Source: Paenibacillus sanguinis 2301083 = DSM 16941 (lineage in GTDB: Bacteria; Bacillota; Bacilli; Paenibacillales; Paenibacillaceae). From it: a stretch of 64,000 nucleotides of DNA. The stretch lies in assembly GCF_000374825.1 (NCBI RefSeq), contig NZ_KB895378.1, positions 203,048 through 267,047 of the forward strand. Direction: 5' to 3'. Below, piece by piece: positions 33,770-41,817 of this stretch. Under the pieces are notes generated by a model. That model saw nothing but the letters and a program-made list of their open reading frames with translations, searched no databases and was not told where the DNA came from. A program made the position numbers and the translations under genes. Within the stretch, counting starts at the first letter, position 1. Every line of letters begins with the position of its first letter.

Positions 33770-35443
33770 TTATTGCTGTCCCTTGGCAATCATTTGGTTT
33801 ACGGCACTAAAGAGTGCTTTTACCGAGGAAGTCATAATATCCACATCGATGCCGCAGCCCCAATGGATGTGTCCATCGGCCGCAGTCACTCCGATATAGG
33901 AGACGGCTTGGGATTTGGAGCCCGTTTCCAATGCATGTTCCGTGTATACCAGATCCGTATAAGCTATACCGAGATACGTTTGCAAAGCATTACTGATAGA
34001 GTCAAGTCTCCCGTTCCCGCTACCCGTAATCTCCTTGATGCCCTCTTCCGGGGTCCCGATCGTGACAATGGTCTCGAAATGCTCATCGTCCTTGGAGCGG
34101 TATTTGATAAACTCAATTGGCGTTTTGATATTAACGTACTCGTTGATAAACAGGTCGTAAATATCCTCAGGCAGCAGTTCCTTCTGCTGTTGATCGGATA
34201 CGTTCTTTACGAAGTAACCGAAATGCTCGCGCATTTTCGCTGGAAGATCCAGTCCGTATTTCTGTTGCAGCACATAGCCGATTCCACCTTTGCCCGACTG
34301 GCTGTTAATACGGATAATATCGCCTTCGTATTGGCGGCCAATGTCTTTGGGATCGATGGGCAGATATGGCACGGACCAATGGGACGCCTTCTTCTCCTCG
34401 CGCCACTGCATTCCCTTGGCAATCGCATCCTGATGCGAACCGGAGAAGGCGGTAAATACCAACTCCCCGCCGTACGGGTGTCTTTCGCTCACATTCATCT
34501 TCGTCAACCGTTCATAGACGGCAATGATTTCCGGAAGATGCTCAAAAGACAGCTTTGGATCAACCCCATGCGAGTACATGTTCAAAGCCAGCGTAACAAT
34601 GTCTACATTCCCTGTTCTTTCCCCGTTTCCGAACAAGGTTCCTTCTACCCTTTGAGCACCGGCTAACATGCCCAATTCCGCATCGGCTACACCCGTGCCC
34701 CGGTCATTATGAGGATGAAGCGATAAGATCACGTGCTCCCGGAAGCTCAGATGCTCACTCATGTACTCGATTTGGCTGGCATAAACATGGGGCATTGACA
34801 TCGATACCGTCACCGGCAAGTTGATAATGACCGGATTGTCCGCCGACGGCTGCCACACCTCCAGCACGCGATTACAAATTTCCAAGGCGAACTCCATTTC
34901 CGTACCCGTAAAGCTCTCCGGCGAATATTGGAACTGGAAATTCCCCTCCGTACTTTCAGCGCACTCCTTCAACAATTGGGCTCCGGTTACGGCGATGCTA
35001 ACAATCTCTTCCTTAGACTTGCGGAATACCTGCTCCCGCTGCGCCACGGAGGTCGAGTTATAGAGATGGACTACCGCTTTTTTGGCCCCCTTCAGGGATT
35101 CAAAGGTTTTCCGGATAATATGCTCTCTCGACTGGGTGAGTACCTGAATGGTCACATCGTCCGGAATCAGATTTCGCTCAATCAATGTGCGCAAGAACAC
35201 AAATTCCGTCTCCGAGGCTGCGGGAAATCCAACCTCAATCTCCTTGAAGCCAAGCTTCACCAGCATTTGAAAATATTCCAGCTTCTCCTCCAGGTTCATC
35301 GGCACCACCAGTGCCTGATTTCCGTCACGAAGATCCACGCTACACCAGATTGGCGGCTTGGTGATATACTCCTTTTGAGTCCATTTCAAGCTCGGCTCCG
35401 GCGGCATAAAATACCCTCTGGCATACTTCTCAACATTCTTCAT
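33770..35443 (-). CDS. leuA: 2-isopropylmalate synthase
   Basis: Condenses acetyl-CoA with 2-ketoisovalerate, the first committed step of leucine synthesis. The 557-aa length fits the longer LeuA2 type. The TIM-barrel metal site shows DLRDGNQ (about residue 37) and HPHNDRGTG (about 243), followed by FGNGERTGNVDIV. The C-terminal LeuA regulatory domain (about 430-555) should bind leucine. ATG 35443 lies nine bases after AAGGGA; longer frames run into the T-box leader. It is monocistronic here and controlled by a leucine T-box. No other leucine genes are near. Confidence 0.95.
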   Translation of the reverse strand: MKNVEKYARGYFMPPEPSLKWTQKEYITKPPIWCSVDLRDGNQALVVPMNLEEKLEYFQMLVKLGFKEIEVGFPAASETEFVFLRTLIERNLIPDDVTIQVLTQSREHIIRKTFESLKGAKKAVVHLYNSTSVAQREQVFRKSKEEIVSIAVTGAQLLKECAESTEGNFQFQYSPESFTGTEMEFALEICNRVLEVWQPSADNPVIINLPVTVSMSMPHVYASQIEYMSEHLSFREHVILSLHPHNDRGTGVADAELGMLAGAQRVEGTLFGNGERTGNVDIVTLALNMYSHGVDPKLSFEHLPEIIAVYERLTKMNVSERHPYGGELVFTAFSGSHQDAIAKGMQWREEKKASHWSVPYLPIDPKDIGRQYEGDIIRINSQSGKGGIGYVLQQKYGLDLPAKMREHFGYFVKNVSDQQQKELLPEDIYDLFINEYVNIKTPIEFIKYRSKDDEHFETIVTIGTPEEGIKEITGSGNGRLDSISNALQTYLGIAYTDLVYTEHALETGSKSQAVSYIGVTAADGHIHWGCGIDVDIMTSSVKALFSAVNQMIAKGQQ

Positions 35444-35479
35444 AGGTAATCTTCCCTTCATCAATTTACTGTGCCGACC

Positions 35480-35813
35480 TGCCCAGGACAGAAAGCGCAA
35501 AAAAAGCCTTTCATCTCCACTAACAGAGACGAAAGACTTTGACGTCTTACGCGGTACCACTCCGAATTCATGCCATCGTCGGCATGCCCTCTACGGAATC
35601 CCGGCTGCAAAAACAAACAACCCGGCATCCTCCTGATGATAACGGTCAGGCTCCGGCTCCGCTTACTTCGCACTAGCATTTCCTGATCTTCAGGGTTCAG
35701 CGGGCAACTCCAAGGCGAGTTCCGATTTCCTCCACGGCTGTTTCGCACCATCCAACAGCTCTCTGTTCGTTTGGAAAACCGTACTATTCCTTCTCGACGT
35801 ATTTGAATGATTT
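35480..35813 (-). promoter_or_regulatory. Leucine T-box riboswitch leader of leuA
   Basis: The T-box core AGTGGTACCGCG lies at 35562-35551 on the minus strand, preceded by a long stem I region with an AGAGAG-like motif (CAGAGAGCTG) and the specifier segment GGAACTCGCC, giving codon CTC (Leu) at 35719-35717. A terminator follows the T-box. Uncharged tRNA-Leu should stabilise the antiterminator and permit leuA expression. Confidence 0.9.
35497..35541 (-). terminator. T-box-controlled attenuator
   Basis: On the minus strand AAAGTCTTTCGTCTCT pairs imperfectly with AGATGAAAGGCTTT, followed by a run of seven T. It lies directly after the T-box core and about 60 bases before the leuA start. Confidence 0.85.
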
Positions 35814-35819
35814 GAATTT

Positions 35820-35848
35820 ATGCTATCTCACCAGCAGGATAGTGTCAA
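35820..35848 (-). promoter_or_regulatory. leuA promoter
   Basis: TTGACA (35848-35843), a 17-base spacer, and TAGCAT (35825-35820) on the minus strand. It places the start of transcription at the beginning of the T-box leader. Confidence 0.8.
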
Positions 35849-35859
35849 GTGAAATCTGT

Positions 35860-36290
35860 ATTTTCATCCGCAGGCGGGTCGAACAGGATGTTGTCCTCCA
35901 TCGGGAACGGACGGATCGACGTTGACTAGGGAAAGGGGAATTCGCTGTATAGTTTTTTATCCCAAAGAGAGATGGAGGCAGAACGTTTAATTTTAAGCAA
36001 CTCAAATCGTATACTATTTGAAAGATTGTTAACCAATAAAGTAATTAATTCTGTAGAGCTTTTTAATAGACTACTCAAGATTGAGAATATGCCCGATTTA
36101 GCAAGTTATTTTAGTTTGAAGAATATTAAGTATCGAACATGCATAATCACATAAACCATTAAATTAACCTGTAATCTTTTTTTAAACTTTTATATCTTTC
36201 GTTAGCAAAGAAACGGTCCAAATTTGCATTGAAGACGCGAATTCGCTCGCGTCCTTTTTAGGCACTAGTCTTTTTGTATTTGACTCTTGC
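35860..36290. other. AT-rich spacer at the edge of the islet
   Basis: No gene can be supported. The left part (to about 35930) is GC-richer and could be a worn coding remnant. A 60-codon plus frame at 35972-36154 starts MEAERLILSNSNRILF and is AT-rich, without a clear ribosome site or recognised family. Base composition drops sharply from here to about 38340. Confidence 0.35.
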
Positions 36291-36296
36291 CTATAT

Positions 36297-36716
36297 TCAT
36301 TCTGAAGTGACTTTAATGGTCTCATTATCTTGCGTAGTACCATCGCTGCCCAAGGCTTGAATATTAATACGGTCGTGAAAAGTCCGGTTGCCAAAGCTCC
36401 ATATCAAAGACCATCCGTCACTTCCATCTTTATCATAACCAATCAACTCTCTTTCGCCCCATGTTTCCGTACCTGTCGGAGTAATCCAAAATAAAACGGT
36501 ATCGATGTTTTGGGCCTTCACGTCAATGGTCAGCGTATTCACATCTTCGGAGACAATCCACCAATCGGCTTTCTTCTGTAAATCCGTGGATACCTCTAAA
36601 ATCTTGGCCTTCTCGTCCATGACTTGAGATTCTTTTAATGCGTTTTGGTGATTGTTACATGCGGATAACAGTAAAGTAAATGAAAGAAATATACTAGTTA
36701 TGATCATTTTAGTCAT
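36297..36716 (-). CDS. Small lipoprotein, function unknown
   Basis: Encodes 139 aa with a lipoprotein signal (IITSIFLSFTLLLSAC, Cys near residue 20) followed by a polar helix and a beta-rich globular region (WWIVSEDVNTLTIDVKAQNIDT). It would be anchored on the outer face of the membrane. AGAGGG precedes the ATG. The family is not recognised. It lies in an AT-rich islet beside a toxin-antitoxin pair, which suggests horizontal acquisition, and is separated from the toxin gene by 55 bases. No function assigned. Confidence 0.7.
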   Translation of the reverse strand: MTKMIITSIFLSFTLLLSACNNHQNALKESQVMDEKAKILEVSTDLQKKADWWIVSEDVNTLTIDVKAQNIDTVLFWITPTGTETWGERELIGYDKDGSDGWSLIWSFGNRTFHDRINIQALGSDGTTQDNETIKVTSE

Positions 36717-36771
36717 AATTTCCCTCTTTTAAAAGAATAGCAAAATAATGATGTCATTGAAAAACCAAGAT

Positions 36772-37041
36772 CTATTTGTATACATCACCACGAGATCCTA
36801 TCTTTACAATAATTATTAATAACTTATGGTTTTGAATCTCATAAATAATTCTATAATCCCCTACACGTAATCGATATAAATCACCATTGTAACCATGCAT
36901 TTTCCTTGTTTGAGCATTTCCAAAAGGGGCATTTTTCAATTCTTCAATAGCTTTTACAATTCTTCTGGCTGTGGATACATCTAATTTACTTAATGTTTTA
37001 AATGCAGCCTTTGAAAATTCCACATTATAACTGGAACTCAC
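36772..37041 (-). CDS. RelE/ParE-superfamily toxin
   Basis: An 89-aa basic protein of the RelE fold: VEFSKAAFKTLSKLD at the N-terminus, ARRIVKAIEELKN, and the core LYRLRVGDYRIIYEI with C-terminal VKIGSRGDVY. RelE members cleave mRNA on the ribosome; ParE members inhibit gyrase, and residues here (RVGDYRIIY, basic patch) favour RelE. The start is GTG 37041, eight bases after GGAGG, overlapping the antitoxin gene by 17 bases. The pair forms a type II module. Confidence 0.85.
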   Translation of the reverse strand: MSSSYNVEFSKAAFKTLSKLDVSTARRIVKAIEELKNAPFGNAQTRKMHGYNGDLYRLRVGDYRIIYEIQNHKLLIIIVKIGSRGDVYK

Positions 37042-37246
37042 GTTTTATGTCCTCCAGCGATATGGTTTTCCCTTCTTGTTGATCTTTTCGGGCCCGTTTG
37101 ATCGCCTTAATTTCTTCTTCTGTAAGCATATCCTCTTCATCAAATTGCTGATCTAATAACCACGACAAAAAACTCTTAGCTAATACTTTATTCTTACTAT
37201 TCAGCTTCTTGACCAATACTTCAAGCTCTTCATTAGGTACACTCAT
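37025..37246 (-). CDS. RelB-like antitoxin
   Basis: A 73-aa acidic protein, MSVPNEELEVLVKKLN, with a helical N-terminal region and a Glu/Lys-rich C-terminal part (EEEIKAIKRARKDQQEGK) that would wrap the toxin. ATG 37246 has AGGAGG seven bases upstream; an upstream in-frame start at 37270 lacks this. It precedes and overlaps the toxin gene, the normal order. A TATAAT box on the minus strand (about 37275-37270) may drive the pair, and the complex probably represses it. Confidence 0.8.
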   Translation of the reverse strand: MSVPNEELEVLVKKLNSKNKVLAKSFLSWLLDQQFDEEDMLTEEEIKAIKRARKDQQEGKTISLEDIKREFQL

Positions 37247-37279
37247 AATTCGTACCTCCTTTGTACTCACATTATAACT

Positions 37280-37693
37280 TAATTTATGATCGCATCTCCA
37301 TGTGGTTTTCTTGATTTTATCCTACCCTGATTAACTTCAGAAATATCTGGTTGAACAAATTAATTTACCTCCACCATACAAAAACCTTCTTGTAAGACAC
37401 ATGTGTCATTTGCTGCTGCAACCACCCGAGTCCTCTTTCAATTCTTCAATCAGTTGTTTATCTTGTTGTGATTACTTATCCTTTTATTTAAATATATCGT
37501 TCTTGTATTCACGAACCCAAGAGACTTAAGGTACGACAACACCAAGTCGAATAATTAGCCTTGCAGTGGGGTTGTCGCCTGAATTGGCTTCCCTGCTATT
37601 GAATTAGCTTCATTATGAATCCGCTTATTCTTCTCCGTGGTGACCCAGGGCCTTGTAAGGACCCGCAGCGTGAATACGTTGCTATATGTTGTC
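37280..37693. other. Gene-free AT-rich spacer
   Basis: About 410 bases without a supportable gene. It contains an imperfect inverted repeat CGACAACACC (37512) / GGGGTTGTCG (37567) of unclear meaning. The rest shows no repeat, terminator or RNA that I can recognise. Confidence 0.4.
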
Positions 37694-37981
37694 TTACCTC
37701 TCAAACCCCTTCCCCTCCCCGCAAAACACCTCAACCATTACCAAAGCCCCCATCCTAAACCCCTGTACAAAAGCTTCACTTGTAACCATGGAACTAGACT
37801 CACCGTTCATATCCAAAATTTTCTCAAGGGTTGCGAAATCGTCCTCTGAAAATCTCTGTTTGACTTCCTCCATCAAATCGGAAACCTTTCTATTGAGCAG
37901 ACGATATTCGGGATCAGTAGGAACAACACGTTCTTCAGGGTTGAGGTTGCCATAATATATTCTCTCCAAAATACTTTTCAT
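37694..37981 (-). CDS. Small protein resembling the DUF6809 group, function unknown
   Basis: Encodes 95 aa: MKSILERIYYGNLNPEERV, then a helical region (YRLLNRKVSDLMEEVKQRF) and a C-terminal GFRMGALVMVEVF segment. This pattern is common in small proteins of Bacillota mobile elements; the domain name is from memory. GGGGAGAATGGG lies before the ATG. It is transcribed divergently from the XRE gene across a palindromic operator, so the regulator may control it. No function is known. Confidence 0.7.
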   Translation of the reverse strand: MKSILERIYYGNLNPEERVVPTDPEYRLLNRKVSDLMEEVKQRFSEDDFATLEKILDMNGESSSMVTSEAFVQGFRMGALVMVEVFCGEGKGFER

Positions 37982-38053
37982 CCCATTCTCCCCTTTAAAG
38001 TATCATTAAGAGTTTTGAATAATAATCAATGCTATCTCGTACAAGTAAATTTT

Positions 38054-38093
38054 ATGCGAAAAATGCATAAAACTCAATATGCATTTTTCGCAT
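38054..38093. promoter_or_regulatory. Palindromic operator between divergent genes
   Basis: ATGCGAAAAATGCAT (38054-38068) and ATGCATTTTTCGCAT (38079-38093) are perfect 15-bp inverted repeats separated by 10 bases. Each arm is itself partly palindromic (ATGC...GCAT). The position, between the divergent small gene and the XRE gene, suggests binding of the XRE protein and autoregulation. Confidence 0.75.
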
Positions 38094-38121
38094 AATTTAA
38101 ACTTAGCTTGGGTGATGAACG

Positions 38122-38340
38122 ATGTATAAGAGGATACGGGATTTACGAGAGGACAGGGATTTGACTCAACAGCGATTAGCTGAACACTTAAACATTTCAC
38201 AAGCAACCTATTCCCGATACGAAAGCGGGAACTTGGATGTGCCAAGTTCTGTGTTGATTAAGCTATCCGAATTTTACGACGTAAGTATTGACTATATACT
38301 TGGTCAAACGAATATTTCCAAGCGATTCAATGAAAAATAA
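38122..38340 (+). CDS. Small XRE-family repressor
   Basis: A 72-aa protein consisting almost wholly of one XRE helix-turn-helix domain: IRDLREDRDLTQQRLAEHL, then the recognition helix region ISQATYSRYESGN and VLIKLSEFYDVSIDYILG. GGGTGA precedes the ATG. It probably acts as a dimer on the perfect inverted repeat 30-70 bases upstream and represses itself and the divergent gene. Likely part of a decayed mobile islet. Confidence 0.85.
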   Translation: MYKRIRDLREDRDLTQQRLAEHLNISQATYSRYESGNLDVPSSVLIKLSEFYDVSIDYILGQTNISKRFNEK

Positions 38341-38629
38341 CCCTGACAATCCTCACTCTTGATTCAATGAATAAAGACCAACGGCATGGGTCATATCCCC
38401 ATGTAGACGGCAATCGAGATCCGGTATCTAACCGGAAAGTGATCGTCGATTTTTCCTTCCAGATCTACGTCCAAGTCTTTTAAGTCTCGAGTGTCGATAA
38501 AATCCATCGTTTTGACAAAAATGGGCAACTATAACCATAGTTGCCCTGCTCACGGCTGAGGTCATTATCCTATGTATGCTGCAAATCAACCACTTCAGCA
38601 CCATAGATAAGCCATGTTAACAGAGGCTA
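38341..38629. other. Spacer with the terminator of the small hydrolase gene
   Basis: Gene-free. Its only recognisable element is the hairpin at 38523-38546. The remaining sequence shows no similarity to the repeats elsewhere in the window. Confidence 0.4.
38514..38546 (-). terminator. Terminator of the alpha/beta hydrolase gene
   Basis: GGGCAACTAT-AACC-ATAGTTGCCC (38523-38546) is a perfect 10-bp stem. On the minus strand it is followed by ATTTTTGT. It lies 84 bases past the hydrolase stop. Confidence 0.85.
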
Positions 38630-39214
38630 TTAATCAGCTAGTCCCATCATCCGGCTTAAAACCTCATATGAAATGGGCAACGTTGTAAACCCATCACTTT
38701 CTAAAAAATGTCCGCCGTGTTCAACTTCATAGAAATCGGCATGAATTTCTCCAGCTAGGTCCTTGCTGAATGAAAACGGTACAATGGGGTCATCCTTGGA
38801 GGCGATAACTGCGCGTTTATTCACCTTATCTGCGACTTGGCTATAATTAAAGCGTTCTTTCGTGAATTCATCAAGCACTGGCAGGCTAGGCAACGCCTTA
38901 GTAAACCCGGATACCAACACCAAACCACCAATTTGCTCTTTTAGAGTCGCTTGTTGTAGATAATTAAGCAACGAAACGCAACCCAAGCTATGTGCAACAA
39001 AATAGGTGCTTCGGGCCAGGATATCTGCATGCCGAGATAAATAGTCAAGCCATTCAGGTAAGCTAGGGGATAATGGAGTTGGCATCTGCAAAATATCAAC
39101 CTCAATCCCATCCTGTAACAGCTTGTTTTTGAGCCAAGAAAACCAATGACTTTGAGGTGAAGCGCCATAACCATGAATAATATAGACCTGCTTGCTGCTG
39201 TGTATTTTGTTCAT
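38630..39214 (-). CDS. RBBP9/YdeN-family serine hydrolase
   Basis: A 194-aa alpha/beta hydrolase. Motifs are YIIHGYGASPQSHWF at the N-terminus, the nucleophile elbow AHSLGC (Ser near residue 75), DDPIVPF containing the acid, and GGHF with the catalytic His (near 175). No signal peptide, so cytoplasmic. ATG 39214 is preferred over 39226, which lies directly against GGGAGG. Members are small esterases of unclear physiological role. Monocistronic with its own terminator. Confidence 0.85.
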   Translation of the reverse strand: MNKIHSSKQVYIIHGYGASPQSHWFSWLKNKLLQDGIEVDILQMPTPLSPSLPEWLDYLSRHADILARSTYFVAHSLGCVSLLNYLQQATLKEQIGGLVLVSGFTKALPSLPVLDEFTKERFNYSQVADKVNKRAVIASKDDPIVPFSFSKDLAGEIHADFYEVEHGGHFLESDGFTTLPISYEVLSRMMGLAD

Positions 39215-39343
39215 ATAGTATAGCATCCTCCCTAATTGATACCTGTATATGATTGATCAGGCTTATTATAAAGCCCCTGCCTTGGGCCAACAAGTACGCA
39301 ATTCTTACTCTATATAGGAAAAGGGATAGTTGCTACAAAATGC

Positions 39344-39380
39344 AAAAAAGCCATCCCCTGCAAAGGGCAAGTGATGGCTT
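39344..39380 (-). terminator. Terminator of the nucleoside operon
   Basis: AAGCCATC (39380-39373 on the minus strand) pairs with GATGGCTT (39355-39348), followed by TTTTTT. It is about 80 bases beyond the stop of the ADP-ribosylglycohydrolase gene. Confidence 0.8.
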
Positions 39381-39457
39381 CTTGAATGGGCATTTATCTC
39401 ATTGATCTCAGTTTCTTTATCCTACAATTGCCATCCCGGAGGTCGGCTCGTTCTCCC

Positions 39458-40843
39458 CTACCCCTCCTGCTGCAGCTTCAGGAACACCTGATAGCTGCGC
39501 TCCGCCAGAGAAGAAATGGACACCGGATCATAGCCAATTAGATCGGCATAAAGCGTATCATGCAACGGCTCGGTCCAGCTTGAAGGCAGCTGGCTTGCGC
39601 CAAGCTTGGCTCCCATAATGGAGCCGACGGTTGCTCCGTTGCAATCGGTGTCCATTCCGCCATACACCGAGGTGGTGACTGCCTTTTCAAAATCGTTCCC
39701 GCCGTAGATCAGCGAGGCCGCCACCAAAGCCGCATTATTGATGCTGTGCACCGGGTCATAATGACTAAATTCATCCCAAATCCGGCTCACCAGCTCACGC
39801 TCGCTTTTGGCCTGATGGGCGATCTCGATCCCCCTGACGACAGCTGCCGCCAAGCGGCTGGTCTTTGGAATTTCGCTTAGCCCGATTTCCAGCAGCTTCT
39901 CATTATCCTGCTCTGCAAATGCCGCAGCGATCACCGCTGCATTGAACATGGCTGCATAGATGCCATTTTTCACATGAGAGAAGGACGCATCCCGGTAAGC
40001 CAGCTCCGCGGCCAATTCCGGCTGCCCGGCTGCCCCATAGGCCAGGGCATCCACTCGAATCGCCGCGCCGATCCACTCCCGGTAGGGATTCAGGTACATG
40101 CGCACACGCTCCTGTCGAACCTCCCAGTCCGCTGGCTTGTACCCTTTCAAATGAGAGGTTTCCTGCGCAAAGTTCAGGTAAGCCTGTGTCTCCGCAGTAC
40201 ACACCTGGCTATAGGTCAGTCTGCTGTGCCACAGCTTGCCCACATCCCACGCATCAAAGCTCAGGCCCTTTTCCTCCAGCAATAGCAGGCCAAGCACCGT
40301 ATAACGCAAATCATCATCACTTTCCATATATTGAATCTTGTCCGAGGTGCTTACAAAAGACCATTCGCTTAGTCCCAGCCCGTATTGCTCTGCTGCCCGG
40401 GAAAATCCCGGTGTATAGCCCTTGATCGGCCAGGCATCCGCGCCGCGGAACCACAACTCCACATTCTCCCAGCCCGGACGTCCGTCCTTGCCGTACAAAT
40501 AATCCCAATATTCCAGCGGCTTGCCCAGCGCACAGCCTACCGATCTACCAAGCCAGGCGCCGTAGAATTTGTTGCGCCACTCTTCCTCACTCCAAACTGC
40601 CTTCAGCTTGCGTGGTCCTTCCGGGCGCAGCCTTTTGATCTCGGCAAACGCAGAGGGTTCCTGATAGCGAAAATCCGGTGCAACAGGAAGCTGCATCAGT
40701 TCATGATAAAATTGCATCAGCTTCACTTCGTCCTGGCCCGCCAAAGCAAGCTTTTCCTGAAATCCGGTCACATCGCAGCCTTCTTCTCTTCGCTGCATCA
40801 GCTCGAAGGCCATCATTTGCGGTAATGCTTCCCAGCCTGCCAT
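39458..40843 (-). CDS. ADP-ribosylglycohydrolase-family protein
   Basis: A 461-aa cytoplasmic protein. The first 95 residues are an extension not usual in the family; the DraG-like core begins at FYGAWLGRSVGCALGKPLE and includes the metal-binding block YGGMDTDCNGATVGSIMGA near residue 415. Family members remove ADP-ribose from proteins or hydrolyse ADP-ribosyl compounds. It begins three bases after the nucleoside hydrolase stop, the last gene of a nucleoside uptake operon, so a small ADP-ribosyl or nucleoside-like substrate seems more likely than a protein target. That is inference. Confidence 0.85.
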   Translation of the reverse strand: MAGWEALPQMMAFELMQRREEGCDVTGFQEKLALAGQDEVKLMQFYHELMQLPVAPDFRYQEPSAFAEIKRLRPEGPRKLKAVWSEEEWRNKFYGAWLGRSVGCALGKPLEYWDYLYGKDGRPGWENVELWFRGADAWPIKGYTPGFSRAAEQYGLGLSEWSFVSTSDKIQYMESDDDLRYTVLGLLLLEEKGLSFDAWDVGKLWHSRLTYSQVCTAETQAYLNFAQETSHLKGYKPADWEVRQERVRMYLNPYREWIGAAIRVDALAYGAAGQPELAAELAYRDASFSHVKNGIYAAMFNAAVIAAAFAEQDNEKLLEIGLSEIPKTSRLAAAVVRGIEIAHQAKSERELVSRIWDEFSHYDPVHSINNAALVAASLIYGGNDFEKAVTTSVYGGMDTDCNGATVGSIMGAKLGASQLPSSWTEPLHDTLYADLIGYDPVSISSLAERSYQVFLKLQQEG

Positions 40844-40846
40844 CGG

Positions 40847-41800
40847 CTACACTCCCCTCGCAGCAAGAAGCTGCTGATCCAGACGGGCCAGAGAATCAAA
40901 CAGCAGATTTATAAAAGCGGCCCGATCCACATCAACCAACACCTCGACATTAGGCGCGTGTTCTGTTTTTTTGCGTTGGTCGGCTACGGTCATTCCTCGG
41001 GTCAGCCCGCCTTCCGTCTCGACGGTAACATGCAAGTGTCTGGATTGAAATAATTCGGGATGCAAAAGCCAGGCCACAGCACACGGGTCATGGAGCGCAT
41101 TGCCGACGAATCCCATCTTTTTTCCATAGATCGAATAGAAATCCAGCAGCTCTCCCACGAGAACAGATACCGGGCCGCGTTTTTTTAATTCCTCAATCTC
41201 ATCCTCAAAAATAGCCGCCTTATCCGTCACATCCAGGCCGCTCATCGTCATCGGAATCCCGGATTCATAGACTATTTTCGCCGCTTCCGGGTCCACATAA
41301 ATGTTGAATTCCGCCGTCGAGGTCACATTGCCATAGCTGATCCCGCCGCCCATTAACGATATTCGTTCGATCTTCTCCTTCACCTCCGGGTAAGCCGTAA
41401 GCAGCAAGGCGATATTGGTCAACGGAGCAAGCGGAACAAGTGTCACCTTGTCCTCACTGGCTCGGATCAGCTCCAGCATAAACTCCACGGCGCCCTGGTT
41501 TGTTGGACGAAAACGACTTGGGGGGAGAGCCGGGCCATCCATTCCCGATTCGCCATGCGCTTCCTCCCCCGTTACCAGCTTGCCCAGCAAGGGGCCTGCC
41601 GCCCCCATCGCTACCGGAATATCCGCATCTATAAAGCTTAAAATGCGCAGCGCATTGTCTGTAATTTTCTCTAAGGTCTGATTGCCGCCTACCGTCGTAA
41701 TCCCCCGGATGTCCAATACATCCCGGTGTGCATAAGCGAGTAAAATCGCAATAGCATCATCATGGCCCGGGTCGCAGTCAATAATAATCGGTGTTGCCAT
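40847..41800 (-). CDS. Inosine/uridine-type nucleoside hydrolase
   Basis: Cleaves the N-glycosidic bond of ribonucleosides to base and ribose in the cytoplasm. It is 317 aa with the N-terminal calcium-binding motif DCDPGHDDA (Asp residues at about 8, 10, 14 and 15), and family blocks LVPLAPLTNIALLL and a late Asp in ALHDPCAVAWLL. ATG 41800 is ten bases after AGGAG; a GTG three codons earlier is too close. It follows the importer permease genes by about 17 bases, consistent with use of imported nucleosides. Confidence 0.9.
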   Translation of the reverse strand: MATPIIIDCDPGHDDAIAILLAYAHRDVLDIRGITTVGGNQTLEKITDNALRILSFIDADIPVAMGAAGPLLGKLVTGEEAHGESGMDGPALPPSRFRPTNQGAVEFMLELIRASEDKVTLVPLAPLTNIALLLTAYPEVKEKIERISLMGGGISYGNVTSTAEFNIYVDPEAAKIVYESGIPMTMSGLDVTDKAAIFEDEIEELKKRGPVSVLVGELLDFYSIYGKKMGFVGNALHDPCAVAWLLHPELFQSRHLHVTVETEGGLTRGMTVADQRKKTEHAPNVEVLVDVDRAAFINLLFDSLARLDQQLLAARGV

Positions 41801-41817
41801 ATCTGTCACGCTCCTCG

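Noticed and set aside
35972-36154. 60-codon AT-rich frame near the leuA promoter
   Set aside because: No good ribosome site and no recognised family; low GC alone yields such frames.
37512-37576. Imperfect inverted repeat in the islet as an attachment site
   Set aside because: No matching direct repeat at the other islet border and no integrase was found.
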